Shown piece after piece: positions 27,977 through 36,568 of a stretch of DNA of 64,000 nucleotides. Location: NCBI RefSeq assembly GCF_000688455.1, contig NZ_JIAL01000001.1, positions 620,001 to 684,000 of the forward strand, in the 5' to 3' direction. Within the stretch, counting starts at the first letter, position 1. The number at the start of each line of letters is the position of its first letter. The DNA comes from Pseudacidobacterium ailaaui. Its GTDB lineage: Bacteria; Acidobacteriota; Terriglobia; Terriglobales; Acidobacteriaceae. Made by a program: the position numbers and the translations under genes. The notes below the pieces were generated by a model. That model saw nothing but the letters and a program-made list of their open reading frames with translations, ran no database searches and had not been told where the DNA came from.

Positions 27977-28402
27977 TCAGCTTTCCTCCCCGATCGCCAC
28001 TACGAAATACTGCGCCGGTCCCTGGCCGGTGTTGCGAATGCCATGCTCTTCGCCGGAGTGAATGAAGGCCGCCGATCCCGGACCGATGGTTGTGCTTTTG
28101 CCTTGAATCGTGACCTCGACTGTTCCCTTTGAAATAAGAAACAGTTCTTCATGCACGTGGTGATGCGGCGGATGCGGCATGGCTCCTGGCGCCAAAGTGG
28201 TTTCATGCACTTCCAGATGCACCCCCGCATGCGTGACGCCGTTCAGGATTGGACGCGAAGCATTGGCTCCATTGGCATGTACAGGTAGTTGATCGAATGG
28301 CTTGGCAAAAGACGGAATCGGCTGGTTGTTGTCAGCTGCCCATGCGAAAGGGCCCAAAAGCAATGGAAGGGCCTGGCATAATGCCCGTCTTGAAAGGTCC
28401 AT
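27977..28402 (-). CDS. Exported cupin-domain protein
   Basis: A 141-residue protein. Residues 1-22 (DLSRRALCQALPLLLGPFAWA) form a signal peptide with a twin-arginine-like RR. The rest is a single conserved barrel with HPPHHHVHEELFLISKGTVEVTIQGK and a second motif IHSGEEHGIRNTG, so a His/Glu metal site is likely. The frame extends to 28672, but GAGGAG lies 3 bases before ATG 28402 and this start gives the signal peptide. Function is unknown; single-domain cupins may be dioxygenases, isomerases or simple binding proteins. It is divergent from the peptidase gene by about 90 bases. Confidence 0.8.
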   Translation of the reverse strand: MDLSRRALCQALPLLLGPFAWAADNNQPIPSFAKPFDQLPVHANGANASRPILNGVTHAGVHLEVHETTLAPGAMPHPPHHHVHEELFLISKGTVEVTIQGKSTTIGPGSAAFIHSGEEHGIRNTGQGPAQYFVVAIGEES

Positions 28403-28489
28403 AAGCTCCTCGTGTATTGCCTGCGCACTGATTTTACCGGAGAACACGGGCCATGACGCGCAGTTCCTCCTCCGGTACACTCTTTCTTT

Positions 28490-29656
28490 ATGGACCTCTC
28501 CGCTATTCAGTCCGCGCTCCGTGAGCAGCAGCTCGATGCATGGCTTTTCTACGACCATCACCACCGCGATCCCATCGCAGAGCGCATCCTTGGGCTGGAC
28601 CCTCATGCGCACGTTACACGACGCTGGTATTACGTCGTTCCCGCGCAGGGTGAACCGCACAAGCTGGTACACCGCATCGAACAGGGCCGCCTGGACACTC
28701 TGCCCGGAAACAAGACCGCCTACTCCTCATGGCAGGAGCTGCAATCTGGTCTGGAGCGGATCCTTCGGCCCTATCAACGCATCGCCATGCAGTACTCGCC
28801 GCGCAACGCCATTATGTATCTCTCGATGGTAGACGCCGGCACGATTGAATTTCTGCGCGAAATCGGCAAAACCATCCTCAGTTCCGCCGACCTGGTGAGC
28901 CAGTTTGAGGCTGTGCTTACTGCGGAACAGATTGCCAGCCACTATGAGGCGCAGCGCGCACTCGATGAGATCCTCGCAGAAGGGTTTCGCCGCATCGGCC
29001 AGCGCGTTTCTTCCGGCATCACAGAATACGAGATGAAGGTGTGGTTTCAGGAGGCCATCTCCCGTGCGGGCATGGTAACGGAAAATGGTCCGAACGTCTC
29101 CGTAAATGAAAACTCTTCGGACTCCCACTACGAACCCACGGCAGAACACTCGCGCAGAATCGAGAAAGGGGACTTCCTGCTAATTGATATCTGGTCGCGC
29201 ATGGACCGCCCCAACTCCTGCTGGTATGACATTACCTGGACCGCTGTCGTTGGCCGCGCGCCTTCTGAACGCGAACAACAGGTCTTCACCACAGTAAAGA
29301 ATGCGCGCGACGCCGCCATACGCGCTGTACAGCAAGCATTTGCAGCAAAGCAGCCCATCGCCGGATGGCAGGCCGATGACGCGGCGCGCAACGTCATTCA
29401 TGAGGCGGGATTTGCGCCGTATTTCACCCACCGTACCGGGCACAACATCGCCACCGAGATCCACGGGAACGGTGCACATCTGGACAATCTGGAGACCCAC
29501 GATGAGCGCCGCATTCTTCCCTTCACCTGCTTTTCCGTAGAGCCAGGAATTTACCTTCCGGAATTTGGCGTTCGCAGTGAAGTCAATATGATGACAACGC
29601 AGGACAAGGCCGAGGTGACCGGGCGCATCCAGCAGGAGCTGGTACGGGTAGAATAA
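28490..29656 (+). CDS. M24-family metallopeptidase (Xaa-Pro aminopeptidase-like)
   Basis: A 388-residue peptidase of the pita-bread fold. The N-terminal creatinase-like domain (about 1-145) is followed by the catalytic domain. Five dinuclear-metal ligands can be picked out: Asp in LLIDIWSR, Asp in CWYDITWT, His in HRTGHNIATEIH, Glu in CFSVEPGIYLPEFG, and Glu in VRSEVNMM. It probably removes an N-terminal residue ahead of proline in cytoplasmic peptides. It lacks a signal peptide. The promoter is shared with the divergent cupin gene. The exact substrate (Xaa-Pro versus other dipeptides) is not readable. Confidence 0.88.
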   Translation: MDLSAIQSALREQQLDAWLFYDHHHRDPIAERILGLDPHAHVTRRWYYVVPAQGEPHKLVHRIEQGRLDTLPGNKTAYSSWQELQSGLERILRPYQRIAMQYSPRNAIMYLSMVDAGTIEFLREIGKTILSSADLVSQFEAVLTAEQIASHYEAQRALDEILAEGFRRIGQRVSSGITEYEMKVWFQEAISRAGMVTENGPNVSVNENSSDSHYEPTAEHSRRIEKGDFLLIDIWSRMDRPNSCWYDITWTAVVGRAPSEREQQVFTTVKNARDAAIRAVQQAFAAKQPIAGWQADDAARNVIHEAGFAPYFTHRTGHNIATEIHGNGAHLDNLETHDERRILPFTCFSVEPGIYLPEFGVRSEVNMMTTQDKAEVTGRIQQELVRVE

Positions 29657-29714
29657 CGCCCTTTTCCATCGACGCCCGCAAACACGATACGGCAAACCGT
29701 GGCCGGAAGCAGTC

Positions 29715-30779
29715 CTACTGCCCTTCGTCCTCTGCCGGAATCGCGTAGTATCCCTTTCGCGCCTGCACCTTCAGGCCATCTCCCCTGCATGAGATGTCCA
29801 GCTTACGGAAGCTGCCGTCCATTTTTGTATTGGTAGGCGTGTAGCTGGCCAGATACTGCGTGCGGAGCTCATCTTCAATCTGCTGAAAGGCTGCTTCCAT
29901 CTTTTTGCCATTGTTGCCTACATCAATCATGCGGCCGCCGGTCTCTTCGGCCATCTTCTTCAAAGCCGAGGCCCCCGAATAGCCCATGCCATAGTTGAAA
30001 TAAAAGCCCCGGTCAGCAATCAAAAGCGCATAAATAATGGTGTTGGACTTCTGTGCCTCTTCAATGGCTTCAGCAATTTTGTGTGTGCTGCCCTGGTCCT
30101 CTCCGTCGGTCAGCAGAATCAGGGCCTTCCGACCCGTCTCTGAGCGGAGCTTGTCGGACGCCTCATACACTGCGTCATACAGCAAAGTCCCCTTGGGGTC
30201 TCCGTGCACGGGTACCGGACCCTGCCCCATTCCAGGAACGCCGATGGCCCCCCCTCCGCCTCCAGTGTTGATCTGCGCCTGGTCCATGGCCTTCTCAAGC
30301 AAACGGGGATTGCTGGTGTAGTCCTGTAACAGGTTCACCTGAACATCAAAGGAGACCAGAAAGGCTTCGTCCTTCGCACGCAGGATGCGCTTCAGAAACG
30401 CTGTTCCCGTCTGCTGCTCCATGGGCAGAACATTCTGCTGGCTGCCGCTGGTGTCGAGCAGTATGCCCAGGGTCAGGGGAAGGTCCGTTTCAGGAGCAAA
30501 ATTCTTGATCTTTTGCGGCTGCTTGTCTTCAAGAATCGTACAGTCGTCTTTCGTCAGGTTTGGGACCAGCCCTCCCTGCTTGTTCCGCACCGTAAAATAC
30601 ACACTCACCAGATTGGCGCTGGCACGGAATGTTGTGGTGGCCGTATTGACCTGGTCCGTTGTATCGGGGGCGTTACTGACCGGAGGAGCATCCGGAGAAC
30701 CGGGCTCCTGCGCGCTGGCGCGGAAACCAATCGCTGCACAGGCCAGGACGAAAACAAATATGGAAATCCGCCGCCGCAT
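29715..30779 (-). CDS. Secreted VWA-domain protein (acidobacterial VWFA-related type)
   Basis: A 354-residue exported protein with a signal peptide (residues 1-23, RRRISIFVFVLACAAIGFRA). A short N-terminal beta domain (VYFTVRNKQGGLVPNLTKDD, CTILEDKQPQKI) precedes a von Willebrand A domain with a complete metal-binding MIDAS (LLDTSGS, about 109-113) and downstream ALILLTDGEDQGS. A Gly-rich loop (GGGGGAIGVPGMGQGP) is inserted in the middle. This architecture is expanded in Acidobacteria. A role in surface protein interaction is inferred; no partner is known. It is divergent from a second protein of the same family. Confidence 0.82.
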   Translation of the reverse strand: MRRRISIFVFVLACAAIGFRASAQEPGSPDAPPVSNAPDTTDQVNTATTTFRASANLVSVYFTVRNKQGGLVPNLTKDDCTILEDKQPQKIKNFAPETDLPLTLGILLDTSGSQQNVLPMEQQTGTAFLKRILRAKDEAFLVSFDVQVNLLQDYTSNPRLLEKAMDQAQINTGGGGGAIGVPGMGQGPVPVHGDPKGTLLYDAVYEASDKLRSETGRKALILLTDGEDQGSTHKIAEAIEEAQKSNTIIYALLIADRGFYFNYGMGYSGASALKKMAEETGGRMIDVGNNGKKMEAAFQQIEDELRTQYLASYTPTNTKMDGSFRKLDISCRGDGLKVQARKGYYAIPAEDEGQ

Positions 30780-31009
30780 GGGTCTACTCTAATTGGACGG
30801 ATGAGAGGAATGAAAGGTCTTTCTTTCGCCTCGAAGGGGTGCCGAAGAACCCGATCTCTCCGTTTTGATAGTCTTAAAGAAGCCTGAGGTCTCCCGGTGC
30901 CACTCACCAAATGGGGACCATCGGCATCTAATGGAAGTGCGCTCTTCTGCTGCGAATCCCAAATGAGCAGGCAGTTGCGCGAAAGAGGTTTTGGGGGTTT
31001 TCAAAAACG

Positions 31010-32311
31010 ATGCAAGGCGCCTTGGCTACATTGCTGGCCTTTCTTTTGCTGGGAGCACCCCAGCAGCAACAACAGCAAAGCATTCCCGACGCGCCAGCGC
31101 CCCAGCCTGCCAGCGCTTCTGACCTGTCGAATCTGAAAGATCAGGTGGCCCCGGGCAAAGGCACCGCTTCTGAGGCCCTGAAGCAGCCGGCTACGCCGGC
31201 AAGCCAGTCAGACGCGCAGCAGCAGCCTTCTTCCTCTTCCGATACACCTTCTGCTCCTCAACAGGACAACAGCCAGCAGCAGCAGGCCCCCTACATCCCG
31301 AAACCGGGAGAGAACCAGGCTTTTCTGATCCGTGTTCCCGTCACTTATGTGGACGTTCCTGTGACCGTCCGGGACAAAAAGCATCAGCTTGTTGCTGGAC
31401 TCACCTGGCGGCAGTTCAAAATCTATGAGGACGGCGTCCGTCAAAATATCGCCTTCTTCTCCGTAGATCCGCGCCCCCTTTCAGTGGCTTTTGTGATTGA
31501 CCAGACCCTGCCCTCTGACGTCATGCGCAAGGTCAATGAAAGCCTCTCAGCCGTCACCGGTGCATTCACCCCAGCTGATTCTGTTGCTGTGTTTGCCTAT
31601 ACCAGCAGCCCCCGCATGATTACCGAATTTACCGGCGCGCAAGGCGCCCGGCTTCCGGCTGCCCTACAGAGCGCCAAGGCTTCGGGCCGGGACATGGGCG
31701 TCATCTCTCCCGGAGGCCCTCTGGACAATGGGCCGACCATCAATGGCCAGCTTGTGGATCCGAACGTCGCTCCTCAACGCGGCAATATGGGCTTTATCAC
31801 GATTCCCAAGGAAGTTCATCCCCTCAACGATGCCATCCTGGAGGCCGCCAAGGCGCTTGCCCAGCAGCCTAAAGACCACCTGCGCGTTCTTTATGTGATT
31901 AGTGACGGCAAGGAATATGGCAGCAAGGCCTCTTACAAAGAGGTGGTCCGCTATCTGCTCACCAACAATATTGTGCTGTACGGGACCCTGGTGGGTGACT
32001 CTGCCATGTGGGGCGTCGGCTATTTGGACAAGTGGCACCTCCCTCTCATCCCCACGATGCGGGACAATATCCTGCCTAAGTATGCTTTGGCCACCGGAGG
32101 AGCTCTGGAATCCCAATACTCCGAAAATGGCATCCAGAAGAGCTTTGCCACAATTGCATCTTCGGCCCGCACCCAATACTTCCTGGGTTACTACACGCAC
32201 TCTGGTGTCATGAGCGACAAGTTCCACAAGATTACCGTGGTGGTTGAAGTGCCCGGCCTGGAGATCACTGCGAAAGACGGTTATTATCCTTCAGCATCCA
32301 TGCGTCAATGA
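31010..32311 (+). CDS. Secreted VWA-domain protein with degenerate MIDAS
   Basis: A 433-residue relative of the divergent VWA protein. A short hydrophobic N-terminal segment (QGALATLLAFLLLGAP) precedes a low-complexity Gln/Pro/Ser region (about 17-95). Then come the family's beta domain (VPVTYVDVPVTVRDKKHQLV, LTWRQFKIYEDGVRQ) and a VWA fold (about 155-350). Where its sibling has DTSGS, this one reads VIDQTLPSD, so the metal-coordinating DxSxS pattern is lost and metal-dependent ligand binding is doubtful. VLYVISDGKEYGS corresponds to the second motif. Its TGA overlaps the ATG of the transporter gene (ATGA), implying coupling. Confidence 0.75.
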   Translation: MQGALATLLAFLLLGAPQQQQQQSIPDAPAPQPASASDLSNLKDQVAPGKGTASEALKQPATPASQSDAQQQPSSSSDTPSAPQQDNSQQQQAPYIPKPGENQAFLIRVPVTYVDVPVTVRDKKHQLVAGLTWRQFKIYEDGVRQNIAFFSVDPRPLSVAFVIDQTLPSDVMRKVNESLSAVTGAFTPADSVAVFAYTSSPRMITEFTGAQGARLPAALQSAKASGRDMGVISPGGPLDNGPTINGQLVDPNVAPQRGNMGFITIPKEVHPLNDAILEAAKALAQQPKDHLRVLYVISDGKEYGSKASYKEVVRYLLTNNIVLYGTLVGDSAMWGVGYLDKWHLPLIPTMRDNILPKYALATGGALESQYSENGIQKSFATIASSARTQYFLGYYTHSGVMSDKFHKITVVVEVPGLEITAKDGYYPSASMRQ

Positions 32312-33159
32312 GCGGCCCGCTTTTGGCCCTGGGCGCGGCTTCGGTCTGGGGAATTTCGGACTTCTGCGGAGGACTGGCTACACGCCGCGCCTCCTCCGCT
32401 CTGATTGTCATGATCTCTCATGGCCTTGGGCTTCTTGCTCTTACGTTCTTCTTATGGGTGCTCCACCCACCGGCTCCCTCCCATGGGACCATCTTTTACG
32501 GTTTCCTTGCAGGAATCGCCTGCGGCTCTGGTCTGCTCCTGCTCTATGAGGGGCTATCGCACGGATCCATGGGCCTGGTCGCTGCACTCTCCGGCGTTCT
32601 GACGGCCATGGTCCCCGTCCTGGCCTCCTTTTTGACGGAGGGAAGGCCGACAGGACTACAACTCGCAGGATTCCTTGCCGCCATGGTGGCCATCTGGCTG
32701 ATCGTCTACACACCGGGATCATCCGTCCACCTGAACGGCCTTCTGGCGGGAGCAGCTTCCGGAATTTGTTTTGGATTTCTCCTTTATTTTCTTCACCTTG
32801 CAGGGAAATCTGACCTTCTCTGGGCCATCGCCTTCTCTCGTCTTGGGTCCGTTTCCTGCGCCATCATTGTTGGCCTTTTTCTCGTTTCGCGCGGGACCCG
32901 CCCTCTTCTCGCCCCGGCGATAGATTGGAGCGCTCTTCTTCTGCTGGCCGCCGTAGCAGGACTCCTCGATACTGCGGGAAACCTGCTCTACACCGCTTCT
33001 TCTCTCCGTGGACGGCTGGACGTAGCTGCCGTATTGGCGTCCCTCTACCCAGCCGGGACCATCCTTCTCGCAATTTTTTTCCTCAAGGAACGTGCGACCC
33101 GCAACCAGACTGCTGGTATGGTGCTGGCGCTGCTTGCCGTGGTAATGATTTCCGCTTAG
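32308..33159 (+). CDS. EamA-family (DMT) transporter
   Basis: A 283-residue inner-membrane protein with ten predicted helices arranged as two EamA repeats. The first repeat begins LALGAASVWGISDFCGGLATRR and the second LLAGAASGICFGFLLYFLHL; each ends with a helix typical of drug/metabolite transporters (LASLYPAGTILLAIFFLKE, then RATRNQTAGMVLALLAVVMISA). Members export amino acids, sugars or toxic metabolites; the substrate here is unknown. It begins inside the last codons of the VWA gene with a 4-base overlap. Confidence 0.87.
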   Translation: MSGPLLALGAASVWGISDFCGGLATRRASSALIVMISHGLGLLALTFFLWVLHPPAPSHGTIFYGFLAGIACGSGLLLLYEGLSHGSMGLVAALSGVLTAMVPVLASFLTEGRPTGLQLAGFLAAMVAIWLIVYTPGSSVHLNGLLAGAASGICFGFLLYFLHLAGKSDLLWAIAFSRLGSVSCAIIVGLFLVSRGTRPLLAPAIDWSALLLLAAVAGLLDTAGNLLYTASSLRGRLDVAAVLASLYPAGTILLAIFFLKERATRNQTAGMVLALLAVVMISA

Positions 33160-33245
33160 GCTTGTATTCAGCTATTTTTAAGCAAGCGTTTTCTTGCTGT
33201 TTCAGGTTCCCCCGGCCCCCGGCTTGAAAACCAATCATTTGTGGG

Positions 33246-33488
33246 ATGACAATGCGTTTCCTTTATAATTACCATTGGATAATGCTCAATGCGCAGACCC
33301 CAGAGCGCAGTCAGTTGATGGCCAACTTAGAACGTGAGCTGGCGGCGAAAAAGGACCAGTTGAATCTGCTCATATCGATGTTCCATGCCATGCCGCGAAT
33401 GTCCCGCTCTTACATCATCCCGGTATTCCGCAGCACCCGTCGTGAAATTGCTGCCCTGCGCCGTCAGATCCGCAGCTTGCGCCATTAG
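33246..33488 (+). CDS. Small basic hypothetical protein
   Basis: An 80-residue reading frame with no family I recognise. The middle (LMANLERELAAKKDQLNLLIS) looks like a short coiled coil, and the C-terminus is Arg-rich (FRSTRREIAALRRQIRSLRH), giving a strongly basic protein. GTGGG a few bases before the ATG is a weak ribosome binding site. The coil and basic tail, and the good fit in the gap between two convergent genes, make it plausible as a gene, but the evidence is limited. Confidence 0.4.
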   Translation: MTMRFLYNYHWIMLNAQTPERSQLMANLERELAAKKDQLNLLISMFHAMPRMSRSYIIPVFRSTRREIAALRRQIRSLRH

Positions 33489-33503
33489 TTCCAATGATCT
33501 GGA

Positions 33504-36500
33504 TCACTGCTGCTGTTTCGTTCTGACGGATTGGAGCGCATTCGCCAGAAAGCGCTCCTGCAATACCGGGTGCATATCGGCAATTCTCTGCATCACGATA
33601 CGTCCTTGCCCCAGAAACGCGGTGAATGTTCCTGCGCCAATGTTGCGGTCATGGTCGCGGCTGTATCCGGCAACAATCTCCACCCCCGGACCATCCACCA
33701 GCCAGCCATTGGAACCTGCCCCCTTCACCTGATAGTGAATACTCATGCCTTCATTCACCGGCATGCCTGCATATAAAGGGTGCTCACGCACAAAGTACCA
33801 CGATCCCATCCAGCTGGCGCGCGATGCGCCTACCATTCCGTGAAAGGTGAATGCTCCAGCATCGGCAAGCTGCCTGGCATAGCCGCCGGCAACGCTGTCT
33901 TTGCCTGTAATGACGATCAGTGGAGTTCCGCTCCGGATCTGCTCGATGGCACCCTCTGGCAATCTGTCTTCCCTCATCTGGCCACTCTGCCGATAGGCCC
34001 CCATGTCGTCCGTGGGCACGAGAGGCTCGGCTTTTTGCGCTGCATCCATCGCCAGCAACACATCGTATTTCCTCCCAGTAGAAAACGCTTCGGCAGCTAC
34101 GCCAACAAAAGGCAGTGACGACCCTGCACCAATCAGACCAATCTTCCATCCTGCAAATGAATATGGGTCCGTCTCCACCACCCACAACCGGCACTCATGT
34201 GCGGAGTCTGCCGTAGCATTCAGTGCGAGCTTTGTCGTCCAGACACCTGCCTCATTCAGCGGCCCTGTCTCCACGGCTTTTTGCACAAGGGACACCAGCT
34301 TGTCTTTTTCAAACTCCGGACACGCCCACGCACCCACCTTCATCGTCCTGCCTTGAGGGTTACGGATGGAAAACATCAGCCTGCCTGTCACTGGCCTGCC
34401 CGTATCGTTCAGCAGATAGATATCGAACTTTGCGCGTTCGCCTTTTCTCAACACCAGATGATACTGTTTCGCCACCGGACGCACCGGCAGCAGGCTTTTA
34501 GCCAGAAGTTGCGGATCGGTCTTGAAGTCCCGCATCACATCCAGAAGCCCGCTGTGGTTCTCGATGGCCGTGGACTCCCACCCGCTGATGGCCGCATAAT
34601 CATTCACATCGCAGATACGGATGTTCTCCAGAAACTGCCCCCACGATTCATATGCGCGGCGGCTGATGGAGCGGAAGAGCGCACTGGCTGAGGGAAATGC
34701 CGCCCGGAAGCCCCAACGATCCAGAAACGTTTCATAAGCCGCCAAAATTTCCTTGTGGTCTTCTAGGTCGTAGCTCTTGCCGCCGTGCTGCTCAATCTGC
34801 TGAATCAGCAGCGCGTGATTATCAGGCGATGCTGCCCCTTTCATCTCGCCCCACTCGACAATCTCACCTTCATCGGTTGAGCGATATAGAAAATCGTCCG
34901 GTCCGTTGTAATAGCGATCATTCCAGACGTCGGAAAACGGCCCCTGGTGCTCGTCCCACCATCCGCCTGCCCCGCCTTCGGCAGAGGTACGCACACGGTC
35001 GGAATAGGGTTCAATCCATGCCTGCGCCGCGCGCGAAGCAAAGCCATCATTGGCCACAATGGAACGGCTGGGGTCTTCCTGGTGCATCCGCTTCAGAATG
35101 CGATAGAGATTCAGATTACTCAGATCAGGCTTTGCTTCATTCTGCAGTATGTATTCCACCAGGGACGGATGGCTGCGGAAGGCCCGGATCATACGGACAA
35201 TCTTTGCCTCCATGTAGCGCTGCGCGAACCCCGTTGCGCTGACGGCCTCGTATCCGCCACCGGGTTCCATACAGCGCAAAAGGCCCATCCTGTCCTGGAC
35301 CGCAAAGACCTCTGGTTTCCCCACGTTCCGGTGAAAGTTCAGACAGTTCAGGTGAAATGTTTTTGCCGCTTCCACTTCGCGCTGGGCCAGTTCCGGCGTG
35401 GGGAAAAGTCCATTCATGCCCCAGAAGCCCCATGAAATCGAGGTGTAGATGCGAGTGCGCCGTCCATTCAGACGAAACATTGCCTCTGCTCCAATGCCCT
35501 CTGGAGCAAACCAGCGGAAGCCGAAAGGAATCTGCCGGAAGTCCGCGTCAGTCTGCAGGCCCTTCCATTCCACCCGCAGTTGATAGAGATGCGGGCTGTC
35601 CAGGTCCCACAGCTTTGCACCTTCATATCGCATCTCGGCTTGAAAAACAGCCGTTGCATGGGCATCCAATTGAGCCGGCAGCTCCTTCTTTGCAACGGTC
35701 TGGCCCAATGCAGGATCCACAATCGAGAAGACGATGCTCCCAGTCCTGGGCTGCCCGGTCAGATTTTCCAGCTCTGCATGGGCCGTAATCGCACGCACAT
35801 CCGGCGTATTCAGCACCCAACTGTCTTTTACCCGAACAGGCCCATGCGCAGTCAGGCGCAGCGCGCGGTCCAGCCCGCCAAAACCGTGGCTGCTCTGGAG
35901 ACGGACCTGCCCCCACTGCAACTGGCGGCCATCAATCCAGTCCATCTCACCACCAGGATTGGTAATGCGAATCGCAAGCTGGTTCTTTTCTCCTGGACGT
36001 GCTGCCTGTGTGATATCGCATTCAAACGGCAGCTCTTCCAGAATGCTGTAGCCCACCAGCTTTTGGTTCAGATAGACCTCGGCCCTTAAACGTGCCCCGC
36101 GCACGTGAAGAAAGATTCGTTTACCCTGAAAATCCATCGGGACTTCTATCTCGCGCCAAAACCAGGAAACGCCACGGTAGGAACCGTTCTTCACCTCACG
36201 GTCAGTATCCTCAAATTTGTACTCATTCTTGTAAGGACGATACCCGAATGCCCCCCAGTAAAACTGCTCCACCGTTGCAGGCAGTGTCACACCCACTCCC
36301 TGCGTGAAACCCAGGACCTCCCATCCCCCAGTGGGAGGATTCACCGGAAGCTCCGTCAGCTTGAATTCACCTGGCAGATAAATTGTGTCCTCTTCCCAGG
36401 CAGCCTTTGTATCCGGCCACATGCGCCAGCCTTCATCAGGAAGAAAGAGCTCCTGCGTAGACGAAGGTGTTTGTGCCTCTGCTCCGCGTAGCCCGCATGT

Positions 36501-36566
36501 AGATAAAAGAAATCCTGAAAAGGCCGCGCCCTTCAAGAAACCCCGGCGGCTGGAAACAATGCTCAT
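33504..36566 (-). CDS. Glycoside hydrolase family 2 protein with Tat-type signal
   Basis: A 1020-residue exported glycosidase. The N-terminus SRRGFLKGAAFSGFLLS is a twin-arginine signal. It has the GH2 order: a jelly-roll sugar-binding domain (about 40-210, with WFWREIEVPMDFQGKRIFLHV), an immunoglobulin-like sandwich (about 225-335), then a TIM barrel. The barrel contains FHRNVGKPEVFAVQDRMGLLRCMEP and the acid/base motif YILQNEAKPD (Glu about 477), plus DEGEIVEWGEMKG where a nucleophile may lie. A long C-terminal extension follows. Likely activities are beta-galactosidase, beta-glucuronidase or alpha-arabinosidase on pectin side chains. The gene starts 2 bases after the GH28-CE8 stop; ATG 36566 was chosen because it yields the Tat signal. 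Confidence 0.83.
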   Translation of the reverse strand: MSIVSSRRGFLKGAAFSGFLLSTCGLRGAEAQTPSSTQELFLPDEGWRMWPDTKAAWEEDTIYLPGEFKLTELPVNPPTGGWEVLGFTQGVGVTLPATVEQFYWGAFGYRPYKNEYKFEDTDREVKNGSYRGVSWFWREIEVPMDFQGKRIFLHVRGARLRAEVYLNQKLVGYSILEELPFECDITQAARPGEKNQLAIRITNPGGEMDWIDGRQLQWGQVRLQSSHGFGGLDRALRLTAHGPVRVKDSWVLNTPDVRAITAHAELENLTGQPRTGSIVFSIVDPALGQTVAKKELPAQLDAHATAVFQAEMRYEGAKLWDLDSPHLYQLRVEWKGLQTDADFRQIPFGFRWFAPEGIGAEAMFRLNGRRTRIYTSISWGFWGMNGLFPTPELAQREVEAAKTFHLNCLNFHRNVGKPEVFAVQDRMGLLRCMEPGGGYEAVSATGFAQRYMEAKIVRMIRAFRSHPSLVEYILQNEAKPDLSNLNLYRILKRMHQEDPSRSIVANDGFASRAAQAWIEPYSDRVRTSAEGGAGGWWDEHQGPFSDVWNDRYYNGPDDFLYRSTDEGEIVEWGEMKGAASPDNHALLIQQIEQHGGKSYDLEDHKEILAAYETFLDRWGFRAAFPSASALFRSISRRAYESWGQFLENIRICDVNDYAAISGWESTAIENHSGLLDVMRDFKTDPQLLAKSLLPVRPVAKQYHLVLRKGERAKFDIYLLNDTGRPVTGRLMFSIRNPQGRTMKVGAWACPEFEKDKLVSLVQKAVETGPLNEAGVWTTKLALNATADSAHECRLWVVETDPYSFAGWKIGLIGAGSSLPFVGVAAEAFSTGRKYDVLLAMDAAQKAEPLVPTDDMGAYRQSGQMREDRLPEGAIEQIRSGTPLIVITGKDSVAGGYARQLADAGAFTFHGMVGASRASWMGSWYFVREHPLYAGMPVNEGMSIHYQVKGAGSNGWLVDGPGVEIVAGYSRDHDRNIGAGTFTAFLGQGRIVMQRIADMHPVLQERFLANALQSVRTKQQQ

Positions 36567-36568
36567 GT

